NCBI GenBank assembly: GCA_964016885.1
Contig: OZ024742.1
Span: 3,962,275 to 4,026,274, forward strand
DNA from: Eledone cirrhosa
Taxonomy: Eukaryota > Mollusca > Cephalopoda > Octopoda > Eledonidae
Direction: 5' to 3'
Length of the DNA: 64,000 bases
In this document: positions 27,652 to 39,849 of the stretch, piece after piece
How the letters are laid out: each line of letters starts with the position of its first letter
Numbering within the stretch: the stretch's first letter is position 1
Notes under the pieces: model-generated
Told to the model about the DNA's origin: nothing
Databases searched by the model: none
Seen by the model: the letters and a program-made list of their open reading frames with translations, nothing else
Position numbers and translations under genes: made by a program

Positions 27652-27863
27652 TTAGGGAGAAGTGTTTAGACGGGGTCCGTATTTGTTAATGAAGTAAGAT
27701 TCCTTGCTGATGCGCTGGGTGTGGGTGGCATTATCTTTAAATTTGTAGAGGGGAAAGATTCTGAAGTTGGGATGATTTTGGGCGGCACAGGTATCAATGT
27801 GTTCACTCAGCGGTATTTTCCTGTATTCCCGTATTTTAATTTGGGATCTATGGACAGTCATAG
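27652..27863 (-). pseudogene. PLE C-terminal (end of GIY-YIG domain) fragment
   Basis: A minus-strand frame of about 69 codons reads like the last part of a PLE GIY-YIG domain: IREYRKIPLSEHIDTC, then NFRIFPLYKF, RISKESYFINKYGP and RLN before the stop. The pattern of EH, a hydrophobic strand, R-x-x-x-E and GP-x-LN at the end is usual for these tails. The YIG half and everything upstream are missing. The break at 27863 coincides with the left edge of the 598-bp palindrome, so the palindrome-forming event probably truncated it or inserted there. Confidence 0.65.
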
Positions 27864-27865
27864 TT

Positions 27866-28463
27866 TATTAGCTATCGTCAGCAACGTATACCTTCCTGCC
27901 AGATTGTTGAACGTATATACTTACCTTATGCATATTAACGGCTGAGTAGCCCAATTTGCATATCGAGTGGGTTAATCGGCCTGGTGCACCGAAAACGATA
28001 AACGGAAAAAATGAAACGAAATTTCTTTTCCCACTCTTAGTACGGCTGTTACTTAAATATAAGTATGTACACGTACATACATATATGTATACAGACGTAC
28101 AGTAGTATGTATATATATACATACATGCACACATATATATATATGCACGTATGGATGTTCGGTGAATGTTCGGTGAATCCATACGTGCATATATATATGT
28201 GCATGTATATATATATATACATACTACTGTACGTCTGTATACATATATGTATGTACGTATACATACTTATATTTAAGTAACAGCCGTACTAAGAGTGGGA
28301 AAAGAAATTTCGTTTCATTTTTCCGTTTATCGTTTTCGCTAGACCCGGCCGATTAACCCACTCGATATGCAAATTGGGCTACTCAGCCGTTAATATGCAT
28401 AAGGTAAGTATATACGTTCAACAATCTGGCAGGAAGGTATACGTTGTTGACGATAGCTAATAA
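27866..28463. repeat. About 598-bp palindrome with an 11-bp direct repeat at its centre
   Basis: Two arms of about 290 bp in inverted orientation. The left arm starts TTATTAGCTATCGTCAGCAA and the right arm ends with its mirror at 28463. The spacer, 28156-28177, is TGTTCGGTGAA twice. The arms contain TTTGCATATCGAGTGGGTTA and a TA/CA-rich segment. Arm identity is high but not perfect (small indels). Confidence 0.93.
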
Positions 28464-28750
28464 GCTTGAAACTAGTACAGCGTTCCTTTGTCAGTGTTGA
28501 ACAAACGAGCAACGATGGTTGCTAGAGACTACGGCTTAATACGGGATGTTTGTTTACAAACACACCGAGCATTATAATAAATGTTCGGTGAATCCATACG
28601 TGCATATATATATGTGTGCATGTATGTATATATATATACATACTACTGTACGTCTGTATACATATATGTATGTAAGTGTACATAATTATATTTAAGTAAC
28701 AGCCGTACTAAGAGTGGGAAATGAAATTTCGTTTCATTTTTTCCGTTTAT

Positions 28751-28794
<44 letters not shown>

Positions 28795-28907
28795 TTATGG
28801 AATAGAATGAAACGAAATTTCATTTCTCACTCTTAGTACGGCACTTACTCAAATGTAAGTATGTATGTATACGTACATACATATATGTATACAGACGTAC
28901 AGTAGCA

Positions 28908-28958
<51 letters not shown>

Positions 28959-29034
28959 CGAAGGAAATGTGGTAAGGAACCAGGTGGACCATAACGCACC
29001 AAAGTACTCAATACTTGAGGTAGTAGAGTGGGTA
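28464..29034. repeat. Further partial copies of the palindrome arm family
   Basis: 28563-28757 repeats the right arm from TGTTCGGTGAATCC to TTCCGTTTAT. 28803-28917 is a partial copy in the opposite orientation (GAAACGAAATTTC, TCTTAGTACGGC). TA microsatellites separate them. The stretch 28464-28560 (GCTTGAAACTAGTACAGCG) is the outer part of the same family. From about 28956 begins the flank shared with 25532-25616. Confidence 0.85.
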
Positions 29035-29035
29035 A

Positions 29036-29145
29036 TAGGAACCAGTGAGACCCCGACAGCTGAGCTCAAGCCGTTTCGACGGCTAATTCTGGACAGAATT
29101 AGCCGTCGAAACGGCTTGAGCTCAGCTGTCGGGGTCTTACTGGTT

Positions 29146-29149
<4 letters not shown>
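29036..29149. repeat. 114-bp near-perfect palindrome
   Basis: Arms of 56 bp around a 2-bp centre at 29092-29093, beginning TAGGAACCAGTGAGACCCCG and mirrored at the right end. Related to the palindrome at 25415-25531 (shared GAGCTCAAGCCGTTTCGACG core), but the outer part differs. Confidence 0.93.
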
Positions 29150-29167
<18 letters not shown>

Positions 29168-29195
<28 letters not shown>

Positions 29196-29483
29196 CATAC
29201 AGGCACACATATATATATGCACGTATCTGTTTACCGAACATTTATTATAATGTTCGCTTTGTTCGTTTGTAAACAAACGAACAGCCTGATTTACGCCGTA
29301 CAGTGTTCAGTCAACCACGTCACCTTTTTGTTCAACACTGACACAGGAACGATGTACTAGTTTCAAGCTTGTTAGCTATCGTCAGCACCGTATACCTTTC
29401 TGCTAGATGGTTGAACGTTCGAAAGTATATACTTTCCTTATGAAAATTAACGGCTGAGCAGCCTAATTTGCATATCGAGTGAG
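29168..29483. repeat. Another copy of the palindrome arm family, next to a PLE
   Basis: Contains the same modules as 27866-28560 in one orientation: TTATTATAATGTTCG, ACTAGTTTCAAGCTTG, GCTATCGTCAGCACCG and TTTGCATATCGAGTGAGTTC. It ends directly at the truncated PLE coding sequence. The module order suggests a repeat of about 600 bp of unknown class. Confidence 0.75.
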
Positions 29484-30438
29484 TTCAGTCGCCTGCCACC
29501 CCAACGCCGTAGCCTTTTTCTCAAGATACGTGGACGATATCCTCATCCTCACATCTTCCCAAGACACGGCGAACAGAATCTATGAGACGTTCAACAACAC
29601 GGACGAGAACATTGACTTCAGTGTTGAACACCCCAACGAAGACGGGTCACTTGCCCTCCTCGACTTCCGAATCAACATCACGGAACAAGGAGGGATCCAC
29701 TGCAACTTCTACAGAAAGGCAGCCTGCAGGGACCTATTCGTTCACTACAAGTCCGCCCTCCCTAACAGTGCCAAAAGAGGATACATCATGAGCGAGATCG
29801 CGCGAATCAAAAACAGATGCAGCGATCCCGCGAGTGGTGTCTCTCATACCAAGCGATTCCTCGAGGTGCTGGAGACGAACGGGTACCCTACCTCGATCAC
29901 AGACAGAATAGGAGACACCAGACGCAAGAGACAGAGAAACACCCAGGGCAAGTGCTTGCTTAAAATGCCACACCTGGGCGAGAAAACCACCAACGCTATC
30001 CGCAAGGCTATACGGAGGGAGGGCCTCGACATCCACCTGGCCCACTCGGGCCCCTCCCTGCGAAGATGCCTCTCCAGGAAACCCGAAAAATCTATTGACG
30101 CATGCTGCCTCAGAGACTGCCCGATACGCCATGCTAACTGTTGCCTACGCACATACGTCGTGTATAAGATAGAATGTGACAGGTGCAAACAATACTACAT
30201 AGGTAGCACAATTCAACCTTTGCACATCCGGATCAAGGAACACACTAATACCAGGGCCTCGTCTTTCCGGAAACACATAGACAAATGCGGAAACAAAGAC
30301 TGAAGGCCCATTGTCACAATTCTAGCGACTGAAAGAATCGTCGGCACGTTACGTATCAAGGAAGCACTTTTTAGCAAACGCCTGCAACCGCAAATAAACA
30401 ACCGATTAGAGAGAAGCGAAATGAAATGGCTGGTTTAA
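29484..30438 (+). pseudogene. 5'-truncated Penelope-like element (RT motif C onward, GIY-YIG)
   Basis: An open frame starts just before RT motif C (FFSRYVDDILILT) and runs without frameshift through the thumb (LALLDFRI) and a conserved basic linker (HLAHSGPSLRR). It then passes a Cys cluster and the GIY-YIG pair TYVVYKIECDRC and YYIGST, followed by LHIRIKEH. It stops at TGA 30301-30303. Homology continues in the same frame for 45 more codons (LRIKEALFSK, INNRLERSE) to a TAA at 30436-30438, so the TGA is a nonsense mutation or a readthrough position. It is closely related to the PLE at 16.3-18.9 kb. Fingers and motifs A and B are absent, so it is a 5'-truncated dead copy. A reading frame starting at 29479 begins in the upstream repeat and has no real start codon. 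Confidence 0.93.
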
Positions 30439-30900
30439 GTTAACAAGCGATGCAGCAACACACAACACACGCACACACACACACACACACGCAAACAAGA
30501 CAACCACACACACACACGCATAAACACATTGTAGCATTCCACCATACGAACATACTACACTGCCAATACAGATGAAAAGGCAACAACACACACACACACA
30601 CACACTCAAGCGAGGCAACAACGCACGCGCACACACACACAGTAACATCTAACAAACAGGCAGAGAATGGACTGACAGCTAGCGCCATCCCACTCCCTCA
30701 TTCGGCCGCTGACCTTTGTACGACCGACCCCATTTCACGCGCACGCGCGCTCTGCCGAATACCTCAGATATTCAAATCAGCAAACAGCGAAAGACGCCTT
30801 CCGGACTTGTCCGACAGACAACCTTTTCCCCCACCCCGGAAAAAAAACCCAGTTGATGGATGTGAATCCGAAATATATAGGGACTATTAAATCTCTCCCA
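30439..30900 (+). mobile_element. 3' non-coding region of the truncated PLE, CA-rich
   Basis: CA-rich tracts at about 30460-30640, then unique sequence ending in a hammerhead-like motif at 30852-30875. The same order (stop, CA tracts, hammerhead-like motif) follows the PLE at 16.3 kb, which supports a shared 3' terminal structure. Confidence 0.65.
30852..30875 (+). ncRNA. Degenerate hammerhead ribozyme motif (PLE 3' region)
   Basis: TTGATG, a short stem II GGAT/ATCC with loop GTGA (the pairing shares its outer bases with the core), then CGAAAT. It resembles CUGAUGA-stem II-GAAAC with changes at the first and last core positions and one base missing. Its place downstream of a PLE frame supports the reading. 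Confidence 0.42.
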
Positions 30901-31081
30901 AGGTAACTCTCTCCTGTGTTGTTATTTTTATTTTTATCCTTTTACTCTTCCCTCCATTCTACATATCTCACACATTTTATACACACCACGCATCTCAACG
31001 TACACCCACATACATCTCTCTCTCCACCGCCGGACCTTGTTACCCGGAGATTTACCCATTTGCATTGTCGAGGCTTCAAAA

Positions 31082-31084
31082 CGA

Positions 31085-31171
<87 letters not shown>
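31082..31171. repeat. TA microsatellite
   Basis: About 88 bp of (TA)n shortly before the second minisatellite array. Confidence 0.95.
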
Positions 31172-34100
31172 TTATCTATATATATCATGTATCTGTGTGT
31201 GTGTGTAGTTAATATATACATGTCTATCTTTTGCATAAATCTCTGTGATGGTATATTTCGGTATGTCTAATCTGTGGACAAATTTGCTTTTTGTGACCTC
31301 GGTATCCTAAGATTTACTGTACCTCGGTATCCTAAGGTTTACTGTACCTCGGTATCCTAAGGTTTACTGTTCCTTGTATCCTAAGGTTTACTGTACCTCG
31401 GTATCCTAAGGTTTACTGTACCTCGGTATCCTAAGGTTTACTGTACCTCGGTATCCTAAGGTTTACTGTTCCTTGTATCCTAAGGTTTACTGTACCTCGG
31501 TATCCTAAGGTTTACTGTACCTCGGTATCCTAAGGTTTACTGTACCTCGGTATCCTAAGGTTTACTGTTCCTTGTATCCTAAGGTTTACTGTACCTCGGT
31601 ATCCTAAGGTTTACTGTACCTCGGTATCCTAAGGTTTACTGTACCTCGGTATCCTAAGGTTTACTGTTCCTTGTATCCTAAGGTTTACTGTACCTCTGTA
31701 TCCTAAGGTTTACTGTTCCTTGTATCCTAAGGTTTACTGTACCTCTGTATCCTAAGGTTTACTGTTCCTTGTATCCTAAGGTTTACTGTACCTCGGTATC
31801 CTAAGGTTTACTGTTCCTTGTATCCTAAGGTTTACTGTACCTCGGTATCCTAAGGTTTACTGTACCTCTGTATCCTAAGGTTTACTGTTCCTTGTATCCT
31901 AAGGTTTACTGTACCTCTGTATCCTAAGGTTTACTGTTCCTTGTATCCTAAGGTTTACTGTACCTCGGTATCCTAAGGTTTACTGTACCTAGGTATCCTA
32001 AGGTTTACTGTACCTCGGTATCCTAAGGTTACTGTACCTCGGTATCCTAAGGTTTACTGTTCCTTGTATCCTAAGGTTTACTGTACCTCGGTATCCTAAG
32101 GTTTACTGTACCTCGGTATCCTAAGGTTTACTGTACCTCGGTATCCTAAGGTTTACTGTACCTCGGTATCCTAAGGTTTACTGTTCCTTGTATCCTAAGA
32201 TTTACTGTACCTCTGTATCCTAAGGTTTACTGTTCCTTGTATCCTAAGGTTTACTGTACCTCTGTATCCTAAGGTTTACTGTTCCTTGTATCCTAAGGTT
32301 TACTGTACCTCGGTATCCTAAGGTTTACTGTTCCTTGTATCCTAAGGTTTACTGTACCTCTGTATCCTAAGGTTTACTGTTCCTTGTATCCTAAGGTTTA
32401 CTGTACCTCGGTATCCTAAGGTTTACTGTACCTCGGTATCCTAAGGTTTACTGTTCCTTGTATCCTAAGGTTTACTGTACCTCGGTATCCTAAGGTTTAC
32501 TGTTCCTTGTATCCTAAGGTTTACTGTACCTCGGTATCCTAAGGTTTACTGTTCCTTGTATCCTAAGGTTTACTGTACCTCGGTATCCTAAGGTTTACTG
32601 TACCTCGGTATCCTAAGGTTTACTGTACCTCGGTATCCTAAGGTTTACTGTACCTCGGTATCCTAAGGTTTACTGTTCCTTGTATCCTAAGGTTTACTGT
32701 ACCTCTGTATCCTAAGGTTTACTGTTCCTTGTATCCTAAGGTTTACTGTACCTCGGTATCCTAAGGTTTACTGTACCTCTGTATCCTAAGGTTTACTGTT
32801 CCTTGTATCCTATGGTTTACTGTACCTCGGTATCCTAAGGTTTACTGTACCTCGGTATCCTAAGGTTTACTGTTCCTTGTATCCTAAGGTTTACTGTACC
32901 TCGGTATCCTAAGGTTTACTGTACCTCGGTATCCTAAGGTTTACTGTTCCTTGTATCCTAAGGTTTACTGTACCTCGGTATCCTAAGGTTTACTGTACCT
33001 CGGTATCCTAAGGTTTACTGTACCTCGGTATCCTAAGGTTTACTGTTCCTTGTATCCTAAGGTTTACTGTACCTCGGTATCCTAAGGTTTACTGTACCTC
33101 GGTATCCTAAGGTTTACTGTACCTCGGTATCCTAAGGTTTACTGTACTCCGGTATCCTAAGGTTTCTGTACCTCGGTATCCTAAGGTTTACTGTACCTCG
33201 GTATCCTAAGGTTTACTGTTCCTTGTATCCTAAGGTTTACTGTACCTCGGTATCCTAAGGTTTACTGTACCTCGGTATCCTAAGGTTTACTGTACTCCGG
33301 TATCCTAAGGTTTCTGTACCTCGGTATCCTAAGGTTTACTGTTCCTCGGTATCCTAAGGTTTACTGTTCCTTGTATCCTAAGGTTTACTGTACCTCGGTA
33401 TCCTAAGGTTTACTGTTCCTTGTATCCTAAGGTTTACTGTACCTCGGTATCCTAAGGTTTACTGTACCTCGGTATCCTAAGGTTTACTGTACTCCGGTAT
33501 CCTAAGGTTTACTGTTCCTTGTATCCTAAGGTTTACTGTACCTCGGTATCCTAAGGTTTACTGTTCCTTGTATCCTAAGGTTTACTGTACCTCGGTATCC
33601 TAAGGTTTACTGTTCCTTGTATCCTAAGGTTTACTGTTCCTTGTATCCTAAGATTTACTGTACCTCGGTATCCTAAGGTTTACTGTACCTCGGTATCCTA
33701 AGGTTTACTGTTCCTTGTATCCTAAGGTTTACTGTTCCTTGTATCCTAAGATTTACTGTACCTCGGTATCCTAAGGTTTACTGTTCCTTGTATCCTAAGG
33801 TTTACTGTACCTCGGTATCCTAAGGTTTACTGTTCCTTGTATCCTAAGGTTTACTGTACCTCTGTATCCTAAGGTTTACTGTACCGCGGTATCCTAAGGT
33901 TTACTGTACCTCGGTATCCTAATGTTTACTGTACCTCGGTATCCTAAGGTTTACTGTACCTCGGTATCCTAAGGTTTACTGTACCCCGGTATCCTAAGGT
34001 TTACTGTACCTCGGTATCGTAAGGTTTACTGTGCCCCGGTATCCTAAGGTTTACTGTACCTCGGTATCCTAAGGTTTACTGTACCTCGGTATCCTAAGGT

Positions 34101-34939
34101 TTACTGTACCTCGGTATCCTAAGGTTTACTGTTCCTCGGTATCCTAAGTTTTTCTGTACCTCGGTATCCTAAGGTTTACTGTACCTCGGTATCCTAAGGT
34201 TTACTGTACCTCGGTATCCTAAGGTTTACTGTACCCCGGTATCCTAAGGTTTACTGTACCCCGGTATCCTAATGTTTACTGTACCTCGGTATCCTAAGGT
34301 TTACTGTTCCTCGGTATCCTAAGTTTTACTGTACCTCGGTATCCTAAGGTTTACTGTTCCTTGTATCCTACGGTTTACTGTACCCCGGTATCCTAAGGTT
34401 TACTGTACCTCGGTATCCTAAGGTTTACTGATCCTTGTATCCTAAGGTTTACTGTACCTCGGTATCCTAAGGTTTACTGTACCTCGGTATCCTAAGGTTT
34501 ACTGTTCCTCGGTATCCTAAGTTTTACTGTACCTCGGTATCCTAAGGTTTACTGTTCCTTGTATCCTACGGTTTACTGTACCCCGGTATCCTAAGGTTTA
34601 CTGTACCTCGGTATCCTAAGGTTTACTGATCCTTGTATCCTAAGGTTTACTGTACCTCGGTATCCTAAGGTTTACTGTACCTCGGTATCCTAAGGTTTAC
34701 TGTACCTCGGTATCCTAAGGTTTACTGTTCCTCGGTATCCTAAGGTTTACTGTACCTCGGTATCCTAAGGTTTACTGTACCTCGGTATCCTAAGGTTTAC
34801 TGTACCTCGGTATCCTAAGGTTTACTGTTCCTTGTATCCTAAGGTTTACTGTACCTCGGTATCCTAAGGTTTACTGTACCCCGGTATCCTAAGGTTTACT
34901 GTACCTCGGTATCCTAAGGTTTACTGTACCTCGGTATCC

Positions 34940-37900
34940 TAAGGTTTACTGTACCCCGGTATCCTTAGGTTTACTGTTCCTCGGTATCCTAAGGTTTACT
35001 GTACCTCGGTATCGTAAGGTTTACTGTACCTCGGTATGCTAAGGTTTACTGTTCCTCGGTATCCTAAGGTTTACTGTACCTCGGTATTCTAAGGTTTCTG
35101 TACCCCGGTATCCTAAGGTTTACTGTTCCTCGGTATCCTAAGGTTTACTGTACCTCGGTATCGTAAGGTTTACTGTACCTCGGTATCCTAAGGTTTACTG
35201 TACCTCGGTATCGTAAGGTTTACTGTACCTCGGTATCCTAAGGTTTACTGTACCCCGGTATCCTAAGGTTTACTGTTCCTCGGTAACCTAAGGTTTACTG
35301 TACCTCGGTATCGTAAGGTTTACTGTACCTCGGTATCCTAAGGTTTACTGTTCCTCGGTATCCTAAGGTTTACTGTACCTCGGTATGCTAAGGTTTACTG
35401 TACCTCGGTATCCTAAGGTTTACTGTACCCCTGTATCCTAAGGTTTACTGTTCCTTGTATCCTAAGGTTTACTGTACCTCGGTATCGTAAGGTTTCTGTA
35501 CCTCGGTATCGTAAGGTTTACTGTACCCCGGTATCCTAAGGTTTACTGTTCCTTGTATCCTAAGGTTTACTGTACCTCGGTATGCTAAGGTTTACTGTAC
35601 CCCGGTATCCTAAGGTTTACTGTTCCTTGTATCCTAAGGTTTACTGTACCCCGGTATCCTAAGGTTTCTGTACCTCGGTATCGTAAGGTGTACTGTACCC
35701 CGGTATCCTAAGGTTTCTGTACCTCGGTATCCTAAGGTTTACTGTACCTCGGTATCCTAAGGTTTACTGTACCTCGGTATCATAAGGTTTACTGTACCTC
35801 GGTATCCTAAGGTTTACTGTACCCCGGTATCCTAAGGTTTACTGTACCCCGGTATCCTAAGGTTTACTGTACCTCGGTATCCTAAGGTTTACTGTACCGC
35901 GGTATCCTAAGGTTTACTGTACCTCGGTATCCTAAGGTTTCTGTACCTCGGTATCCTAAGGTTTACTGTACCTCGGTATCCTAAGGTTTACTGTACCTCG
36001 GTATCCTAAGGTTTACTGTACCCCGGTATGCTAAGGTTTACTGTACCTCGGTATCCTAAGGTTTACTGTACCTCGGTATCCTAAGGTTTACTGTTCCTCG
36101 GTATCCTAAGGTTTACTGTACCTCGGTATGCTAAGGTTTACTGTACCTCGGTATCCTAAGGTTTACTGTACCCCTGTATCCTAAGGTTTACTGTTCCTTG
36201 TATCCTAAGGTTTACTGTACCTCGGTATCCTAAGGTTTCTGTACCTCGGTATCGTAAGGTTTACTGTACCCCGGTATCCTAAGGTTTACTGTTCCTTGTA
36301 TCCTAAGGTTTACTGTACCTCGGTATGCTAAGGTTTACTGTACCCCGGTATCCTAAGGTTTACTGTTCCTTGTATCCTAAGGTTTACTGTACCCCGGTAT
36401 CCTAAGGTTTCTGTACCTCGGTATCGTAAGGTGTACTGTACCCCGGTATCCTAAGGTTTCTGTACCTCGGTATCCTAAGGTTTACTGTACCTCGGTATCC
36501 TAAGATTTACTGTACCTCGGTATCATAAGGTTTACTGTACCTCGGTATCCTAAGGTTTACTGTTCCTTGTATCCTAAGGTTTACTGTTCCTTGTATCCTA
36601 AGATTTACTGTACCTCGGTATCCTAAGGTTTACTGTTCCTTGTATCCTAAGGTTTACTGTACCTCGGTATCCTAAGGTTTACTGTTCCTTGTATCCTAAG
36701 GTTTACTGTACCTCTGTATCCTAAGGTTTACTGTACCGCGGTATCCTAAGGTTTACTGTACCTCGGTATCCTAATGTTTACTGTACCTCGGTATCCTAAG
36801 GTTTACTGTACCTCGGTATCCTAAGGTTTACTGTACCCCGGTATCCTAAGGTTTACTGTACCTCGGTATCGTAAGGTTTACTGTGCCCCGGTATCCTAAG
36901 GTTTACTGTACCTCGGTATCCTAAGGTTTACTGTACCTCGGTATCCTAAGGTTTACTGTACCTCGGTATCCTAAGGTTTACTGTTCCTCGGTATCCTAAG
37001 TTTTTCTGTACCTCGGTATCCTAAGGTTTACTGTACCTCGGTATCCTAAGGTTTACTGTACCTCGGTATCCTAAGGTTTACTGTACCTCGGTATCCTAAG
37101 GTTTACTGTACCCCGGTATCCTAATGTTTACTGTACCTCGGTATCCTAAGGTTTACTGTTCCTCGGTATCCTAAGTTTTACTGTACCTCGGTATCCTAAG
37201 GTTTACTGTTCCTTGTATCCTACGGTTTACTGTACCCCGGTATCCTAAGGTTTACTGTACCTCGGTATCCTAAGGTTTACTGATCCTTGTATCCTAAGGT
37301 TTACTGTACCTCGGTATCCTAAGGTTTACTGTACCTCGGTATCCTAAGGTTTACTGTTCCTCGGTATCCTAAGTTTTACTGTACTTCGGTATCCTAAGGT
37401 TTACTGTTCCTTGTATCCTACGGTTTACTGTACCCCGGTATCCTAAGGTTTACTGTACCTCGGTATCCTAAGGTTTACTGATCCTTGTATCCTAAGGTTT
37501 ACTGTACCTCGGTATCCTAAGGTTTACTGTACCTCGGTATCCTAAGGTTTACTGTACCTCGGTATCCTAAGGTTTACTGTTCCTCGGTATCCTAAGGTTT
37601 ACTGTACCTCGGTATCCTAAGGTTTACTGTACCTCGGTATCCTAAGGTTTACTGTACCTCGGTATCCTAAGGTTTACTGTTCCTTGTATCCTAAGGTTTA
37701 CTGTACCTCGGTATCCTAAGGTTTACTGTACCCCGGTATCCTAAGGTTTACTGTACCTCGGTATCCTAAGGTTTACTGTACCTCGGTATCCTAAGGTTTA
37801 CTGTACCCCGGTATCCTTAGGTTTACTGTTCCTCGGTATCCTAAGGTTTACTGTATCTCGGTATCGTAAGGTTTACTGTACCTCGGTATGCTAAGGTTTA

Positions 37901-39808
37901 CTGTTCCTCGGTATCCTAAGGTTTACTGTACCTCGGTATCCTAAGGTTTCTGTACCCCGGTATCCTAAGGTTTACTGTTCCTCGGTATCCTAAGGTTTAC
38001 TGTACCTCGGTATCGTAAGGTTTACTGTACCTCGGTATCCTAAGCTTTACTGTACCTCGGTATCGTAAGGTTTACTGTACCTCGGTATCCTAAGGTTTAC
38101 TGTACCCCGGTATCCTAAGGTTTACTGTTCCTCGGTAACCTAAGGTTTACTGTACCTCGGTATCGTAAGGTTTACTGTACCTCGGTATCCTAAGGTTTAC
38201 TGTTCCTCGGTATCCTAAGGTTTACTGTACCTCGGTATGCTAAGGTTTACTGTACCTCGGTATCCTAAGGTTTACTGTACCCCTGTATCCTAAGGTTTAC
38301 TGTTCCTTGTATCCTAAGGTTTACTGTACCTCGGTATCGTAAGGTTTCTGTACCTCGGTATCGTAAGGTTTACTGTACCCCGGTATCCTAAGGTTTACTG
38401 TTCCTTGTATCCTAAGGTTTACTGTACCTCGGTATGCTAAGGTTTACTGTACCCCGGTATCCTAAGGTTTACTGTTCCTTGTATCCTAAGGTTTACTGTA
38501 CCCCGGTATCCTAAGGTTTCTGTACCTCGGTATCGTAAGGTGTACTGTACCCCGGGATCCTAAGGTTTCTGTACCTCGGTATCCTAAGGTTTACTGTACC
38601 TCGGTATCCTAAGGTTTACTGTACCTCGGTATCATAAGGTTTACTGTACCTCGGTATCCTAAGGTTTACTGTACCCCGGTATCCTAAGGTTTACTGTACC
38701 CCGGTATCCTAAGGTTTACTGTATCTCGGTATCCTAAGGTTTACTGTACCGCGGTATCCTAAGGTTTACTGTACCTCGGTATCCTAAGGTTTCTGTACCT
38801 CGGTATCCTAAGGTTTACTGTACCTCGGTATCCTAAGGTTTACTGTACCTCGGTATCCTAAGGTTTACTGTACCCCGGTATCCTAAGGTTTACTGTACCT
38901 CGGTATCCTAAGGTTTACTGTACCTCGGTATCCTAAGGTTTACTGTTCCTCGGTATCCTAAGGTTTACTGTACCTCGGTATCCTAAGGTTTACTGTACCT
39001 CGGTATCCTAAGGTTTACTGTACCCCTGTATCCTAAGGTTTACTGTTCCTTGTATCCTAAGGTTTACTGTACCTCGGTATCGTAAGGTTTACTGTACCCC
39101 GGTATCCTAAGGTTTACTGTTCCTTGTATCCTAAGGTTTACTGTACCTCGGTATGCTAAGGTTTACTGTACCCCGGTATCCTAAGGTTTACTGTTCCTTG
39201 TATCCTAAGGTTTACTGTACCCCGGTATCCTAAGGTTTCTGTACCTCGGTATCGTAAGGTGTACTGTACCCCGGTATCCTAAGGTTTCTGTACCTCGGTA
39301 TCCTAAGGTTTACTGTACCTCGGTATCCTAAGATTTACTGTACCTCGGTATCATAAGGTTTACTGTACCTCGGTATCCTAAGGTTTACTGTACCCCGGTA
39401 TCCTAAGGTTTACTGTACCCCGGTATCCTAAGGTTTACTGTACCTCGGTATCCTAAGGTTTACTGTACCGCGGTATCCTAAGGTTTACTGTACCTCGGTA
39501 TCCTAAGGTTTCTGTACCTCGGTATCCTAAGGTTTACTGTACCTCGGTATCCTAAGGTTTACTGTACCTCGGTATCCTAAGGTTTACTGTACCCCGGTAT
39601 CCTAAGGTTTACTGTACCTCGGTATCCTAAGGTTTACTGTACCTCGGTATCCTAAGGTTTACTGTACCTCGGTATCCTAAGGTTTACTGTACCTCGGTAT
39701 CCTAAGGTTTCTGTACCTCGGTATCCTAAGGTTTACTGTTTCTCGGTATCCTAAGGTTTCTGTACCTCGGTATCCTAAGGTTTCTGTACCTCGGTATCCT
39801 AAGGTTTA
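34940..39808 (+). repeat. Higher-order repeat copy 1 within the 25-bp array
   Basis: Recurs at 39850-44718 with a constant 4910-bp offset. Private variants line up at that distance: CGGTATTCTAAGG at 35079 and 39989, CCCGGGATCC at 38551 and 43461, and GTTTACTGTTTCTCGG at 39731 and 44641. A second, internal duplication (offset 2852 bp) links about 33.6-34.9 kb to 36.5-37.8 kb. Confidence 0.88.
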
Positions 39809-39849
39809 CTGTACCTCGGTAACCTAAGGTTTACTGTACCTCGGTATCG

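Noticed and set aside
29338..29380. Hammerhead-like reading of CTGACACAGGAACGATGTAC followed by TAGTTTCAAGCTTG (and its inverse near 28470)
   Set aside because: A GGAAC/GTTTC stem can form and suggests an old core, but both CUGANGA and GAAAC are badly changed; too weak to call.
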